A stretch of DNA of 18,231 bases. Origin: CAZVJA01 sp964626885 (GTDB taxonomy: Bacteria; Planctomycetota; Planctomycetia; Planctomycetales; Planctomycetaceae). The stretch covers positions 1 to 18,231 of the forward strand of contig CAZVJA010000100.1 of assembly GCA_964626885.1 (NCBI GenBank). The letters are read 5' to 3'. The notes under the pieces are model-generated. The model was given only the letters and a program-made list of their open reading frames with translations. It had not been told where the DNA came from and searched no databases. Shown here one piece after another: positions 15,828-18,231 of the stretch. The translations under genes and the position numbers were made by a program. Each line of letters opens with the position of its first letter. Position 1 is the first letter of the stretch.

Positions 15828-17870
15828 TTACCTTCCGCTTGTCGCCTCCGCCCCGGTCCAGTCCTGCAAGGCCCGGACATGCGGAACCGGGTCGCTGGCG
15901 GCGGCTTCGAGCGCTTTCACCACCGCCATGCAGCCGGGAATGGTTGTGACGCACGGGACTCCGTGGAGCACGGCGGCGGCACGGATGCGCCCTTCATCCG
16001 TGCGTGCCCCTTTACCGGACGGGGTGTTGAAGACGAATTGGATATCGCCGTTGGCCATGTAGTCGAGCAGGTTCGGGCGTCCTTCCTGAACCTTGCGGAC
16101 GACTTCGACCTCGATTCCGGCGTCAGACAGCACCTTGGCGGTTCCCGACGTGCTGACGATCTTGTAGCCAAGCTTCTGTAGTCTGCGGGTCGGTTCGACC
16201 ATCAGATGCTTGTGTGCTCGGGCCATGCTGATGAAGACCTTCCCTTCGATCGGCAGTGAGTTGCCGGCGGCGATCTGGCTTTTCGCGAAAGCCATCGGGA
16301 AGTGATCGTCGATCCCCATCACTTCGCCGGTCGACCGCATCTCCGGGCCGAGAATGATGTCGACTCCCGAAAACCGCGAGAAGGGGAAGACGCTTTCCTT
16401 CACCGAGGTGTGGACCGGAACAATCTCTTCCAATATCCCTTGTTCCCGGAGCGAGACCCCCGCCATCACCTTTGCCGCGATCTTCGCCAACGAACGTCCC
16501 GTGGCCTTCGAGACGAACGGCGAAGTGCGGCTGGCCCGCGGATTGACCTCGAGTACGTACACAATATGTTTGCCGTCGACCGACTTGACCGCGAACTGAA
16601 TGTTCATCAACCCGCGCACGCGGAGTTCCCGCGCGAGGGCATATGTCGCCTCGCGAATCTCCTCGATGACTCCCGCGGGCAACGAATACGGGGGCAAGGC
16701 ACATGCCGAGTCGCCGGAGTGCACGCCGGCCTCTTCGATATGCTCCATCACGCCGCCGACAATCGTGGTCTGCCCGTCGGAGATCGCATCGACGTCGACC
16801 TCGATGGCGTCTTCCAGAAACTTGTCGATCAGCACTGGTTTGTCGGGCGAAACATCGACCGCTTCGTCCATGTACCGGACGATCGACGCTTCGTCATAAC
16901 AAATTTCCATCGCCCGCCCGCCGAGCACGTAGCTGGGGCGGACGAGCACCGGGTAACCGATTCGCTCGGCGACGGCGCGGGCTCCTTCGGTATCGGTGGC
17001 GACGCCGTTCGGCGGTTGCTGCAAGCGGATCTTCTGCAAGATTCGCTGGAAGCGTTCGCGGTCCTCGGCGGCGTCAATCATGTCGGGACTGGTACCGATG
17101 ATGTTAACGCCGGCCGCTTCCAAACCGCGGGCGAGATTCAGCGGCGTTTGCCCGCCGAACTGCACGATGACGCCGTCCGGCTGGAGGCGGTCGCAGATGT
17201 TGAGCACGTCTTCGGTTGTCAGCGGCTCGAAGAACAGAATGTCCGACGTGTCGTAATCGGTCGAGACGGTCTCAGGGTTCGAGTTGACCATGATGCTCTC
17301 GATGCCGAGTTCCTTGAGCGCGAACGCGGCCTGACAGCAGCAGTAGTCGAACTCAATTCCCTGTCCGATGCGATTGGGCCCGCCCCCCAGGATCATGATC
17401 CGTTTTGAGCCAGGGGTCTTGGCGGGGGTTTCGTCTTCCTGCTCGTAGGTCGAATAGTAGTACGGCGTGTACGCCTCGAATTCCGCGGCGCAGGTATCGA
17501 CCTGCTTGAAGGTTGCCTCGATGCCAAGCTTCTTGCGGTAACGGCGGACATCCATTTCGGTGGTGTTCCACCAGCCGGAAAGTTGCTTGTCGGAAAAGCC
17601 GTTCTGCTTGGCCCGCCGCAGCAGCCACGGGTCGGCATCTTCCAGCCGAGTGATACAACGGAGGTCGTCCTCAATGTCGACGAGCGTGCGAATATTGTTG
17701 AGGAACCAGGGATCGATGGAGGTCAGCTCGTGGATCTCATCGACCGACATGCCGGCCTTCATTGCGTAGCGGACGAAGAAGATCCGTTCGTCGTCGGGAT
17801 GCGAGAGCCGGCGGCGAATTTCTTCCAGTTCCCGGATGAGTTGCGCCTTGGTCTTCCTGCCGTCCTGCAT
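15828..17870 (-). CDS. carB: Carbamoyl-phosphate synthase large subunit, C-terminal half as a separate gene
   Basis: CarB makes carbamoyl phosphate for pyrimidine and arginine synthesis. This 680-residue product corresponds only to the C-terminal part of the usual roughly 1070-residue protein. It starts with the oligomerisation domain (about 25-130: RYAMKAGMSVDEIHELTSID, then FLNNIRTLVDIEDDL). The second ATP-grasp unit follows, which phosphorylates carbamate (GGGPNRIGQG at 162-171, NSNPETVSTDYDTSD, QFGGQTPLNLA, VRPSYVLGGRAM, EVNPRASRTSPFVSKATG). It ends with the MGS-like allosteric domain (KVFISMARAHK to TTIPGCMAVV). The N-terminal carboxyphosphate half is absent, and the upstream DNA is AT-rich and non-coding, so the gene is split rather than broken here. 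The start is ATG 17870, with GGGAAAAGG ending 7 nt before it; an ATG at 17918 would add 16 unconserved residues. An SDR gene follows downstream. Confidence 0.9.
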   Translation of the reverse strand: MQDGRKTKAQLIRELEEIRRRLSHPDDERIFFVRYAMKAGMSVDEIHELTSIDPWFLNNIRTLVDIEDDLRCITRLEDADPWLLRRAKQNGFSDKQLSGWWNTTEMDVRRYRKKLGIEATFKQVDTCAAEFEAYTPYYYSTYEQEDETPAKTPGSKRIMILGGGPNRIGQGIEFDYCCCQAAFALKELGIESIMVNSNPETVSTDYDTSDILFFEPLTTEDVLNICDRLQPDGVIVQFGGQTPLNLARGLEAAGVNIIGTSPDMIDAAEDRERFQRILQKIRLQQPPNGVATDTEGARAVAERIGYPVLVRPSYVLGGRAMEICYDEASIVRYMDEAVDVSPDKPVLIDKFLEDAIEVDVDAISDGQTTIVGGVMEHIEEAGVHSGDSACALPPYSLPAGVIEEIREATYALARELRVRGLMNIQFAVKSVDGKHIVYVLEVNPRASRTSPFVSKATGRSLAKIAAKVMAGVSLREQGILEEIVPVHTSVKESVFPFSRFSGVDIILGPEMRSTGEVMGIDDHFPMAFAKSQIAAGNSLPIEGKVFISMARAHKHLMVEPTRRLQKLGYKIVSTSGTAKVLSDAGIEVEVVRKVQEGRPNLLDYMANGDIQFVFNTPSGKGARTDEGRIRAAAVLHGVPCVTTIPGCMAVVKALEAAASDPVPHVRALQDWTGAEATSGR

Positions 17871-17877
17871 GATGAAT

Positions 17878-17886
17878 CCTTTTCCC
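17878..17886 (-). promoter_or_regulatory. Ribosome binding site for the carB half-gene
   Basis: The minus strand reads GGGAAAAGG at 17886-17878, 7 nt before ATG 17870. This supports 17870 over the in-frame ATG at 17918 and shows that the half-gene has its own translation start. Confidence 0.55.
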
Positions 17887-17971
17887 TTATTCCCGTGTTT
17901 TGAAAGTCCTGGCGGCAAATATCACATTGACAGGGACTTCTTTTCTTATTAGGAGTAACTTACCATAAGAT

Positions 17972-17991
17972 AAAAGATTCTATCATCTTTT
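17972..17991. other. AT-rich hairpin in the divergent carB / lipoprotein intergenic region
   Basis: AAAAGAT (17972-17978) pairs with ATCTTTT (17985-17991) around a 6-nt loop, and three more Ts follow on the plus strand. The intergenic region 17871-18082 is much richer in A+T than the rest of the window and must contain the divergent promoters. TTGACA at 17927-17932 (plus) resembles a -35 box, but no convincing -10 lies at the right distance. I see no gene in this stretch. Confidence 0.3.
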
Positions 17992-18082
17992 TTTGAAGCA
18001 CCGGCTGGGTTTCTCACTGCGGCCGGTCAGAACCGTCGGTCAAACCGGATCGCGTTATGCGTTCCGTTATAAAAGAGAAAAT

Positions 18083-18231
18083 ATGATGACTCATCGTTAC
18101 GCAATCTATACTTGGTTATTCGTGATCATTTTTGCCGTATCCGCCTGCGCGCCGACAGGGACTCGGGTACTTCCGCCCCCCCGGCCGGCCAAAATCGCCT
18201 TGGTCCCGGGTGCCGGGGCCTTCTTCCCGCC
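18083..18231 (+). CDS. Lipoprotein, N-terminal fragment (runs off the right edge)
   Basis: Only the first 49 codons are present. The product begins MMTHRYAIYTW, followed by a hydrophobic segment (LFVIIFAVSA) and a lipobox VSAC with the lipidation Cys at residue 22. This indicates a membrane-anchored lipoprotein exported by Sec and processed by signal peptidase II. A Pro-rich linker (LPPPRPA) leads into KIALVPGAGAFFP. A Gly-rich strand in this position is reminiscent of the start of patatin-like phospholipases, but the oxyanion-hole GGGxRG pattern is not there, so no function is assigned. A purine-rich AAAAGAGAAA precedes the ATG, and TATAAA lies about 15 nt upstream of the start. It is divergent from carB. 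Confidence 0.65.
   Translation, partial: MMTHRYAIYTWLFVIIFAVSACAPTGTRVLPPPRPAKIALVPGAGAFFP

Noticed and set aside
16302..17408. Long plus-strand open frame (368 codons) opposite carB
   Set aside because: It is antisense to clearly conserved carB coding sequence, has composition typical of a shadow frame, and shows no recognisable motif.
17927..17950. Sigma-70 promoter starting at TTGACA 17927
   Set aside because: No acceptable -10 box lies 16-18 nt downstream, and the start codon of the plus-strand gene is more than 130 nt away.

Overview
This window looks like chromosomal sequence from a GC-rich, gram-negative-like bacterium. Evidence includes two exported or lipid-anchored products, several GTG/TTG starts and weak Shine-Dalgarno sites. 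The style of the main gene family and the gene mix suggest a planctomycete, but that is an inference and no rRNA or marker gene settles it. No tRNA, rRNA, insertion sequence or CRISPR array was seen.

Left part (1-3501). The minus strand carries the 5' part of an HflX-type GTPase gene that leaves the window. It is run together with a decayed, frameshifted M20-family amidohydrolase (AbgB-like) that still has its signal peptide and metal-binding motifs. Divergent from these, on the plus strand, are acpS (holo-ACP synthase) and an MmgE/PrpD-family gene.

Central part (3693-13415). This is the notable region: seven consecutive same-strand paralogs of 420-427 residues with no other gene between them. 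All seven align without a gap over about 400 residues. Each has a PP-loop-like signature (SGG-I/V-DA, residues 124-129) and a four-cysteine cluster (C293-x11-C305-x2-C308-x2-C311) that resembles the zinc site of QueC (7-cyano-7-deazaguanine synthase). They look like an amplified family of QueC-related, ATP-pyrophosphatase-fold enzymes of unknown substrate. Spacers alternate short and long (11-nt overlap, 264, 72, 207, 67, 205 nt). The starts of copies 1, 3, 5 and 7 are therefore spaced 2806, 2820 and 2834 nt apart, as if a two-gene unit had been amplified. Two sequence subtypes exist (copies 1, 3, 4, 5 and copies 2, 6, 7), and copy 4 looks mosaic.

Right part (13494-18231). A LOG-family (lysine-decarboxylase-like) gene on minus and a short-chain dehydrogenase gene on plus are divergent. 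The latter has a His where the catalytic Tyr is expected. Convergent to it is a minus-strand pair: the C-terminal half of carbamoyl-phosphate synthase large subunit, standing alone as its own gene, followed 22 nt later by a canonical SDR gene with a TTG start. After an AT-rich intergenic stretch, the window ends in the first 49 codons of a plus-strand lipoprotein gene.

The genes flanking the array are housekeeping or general metabolism and give no direct hint of the array's pathway.
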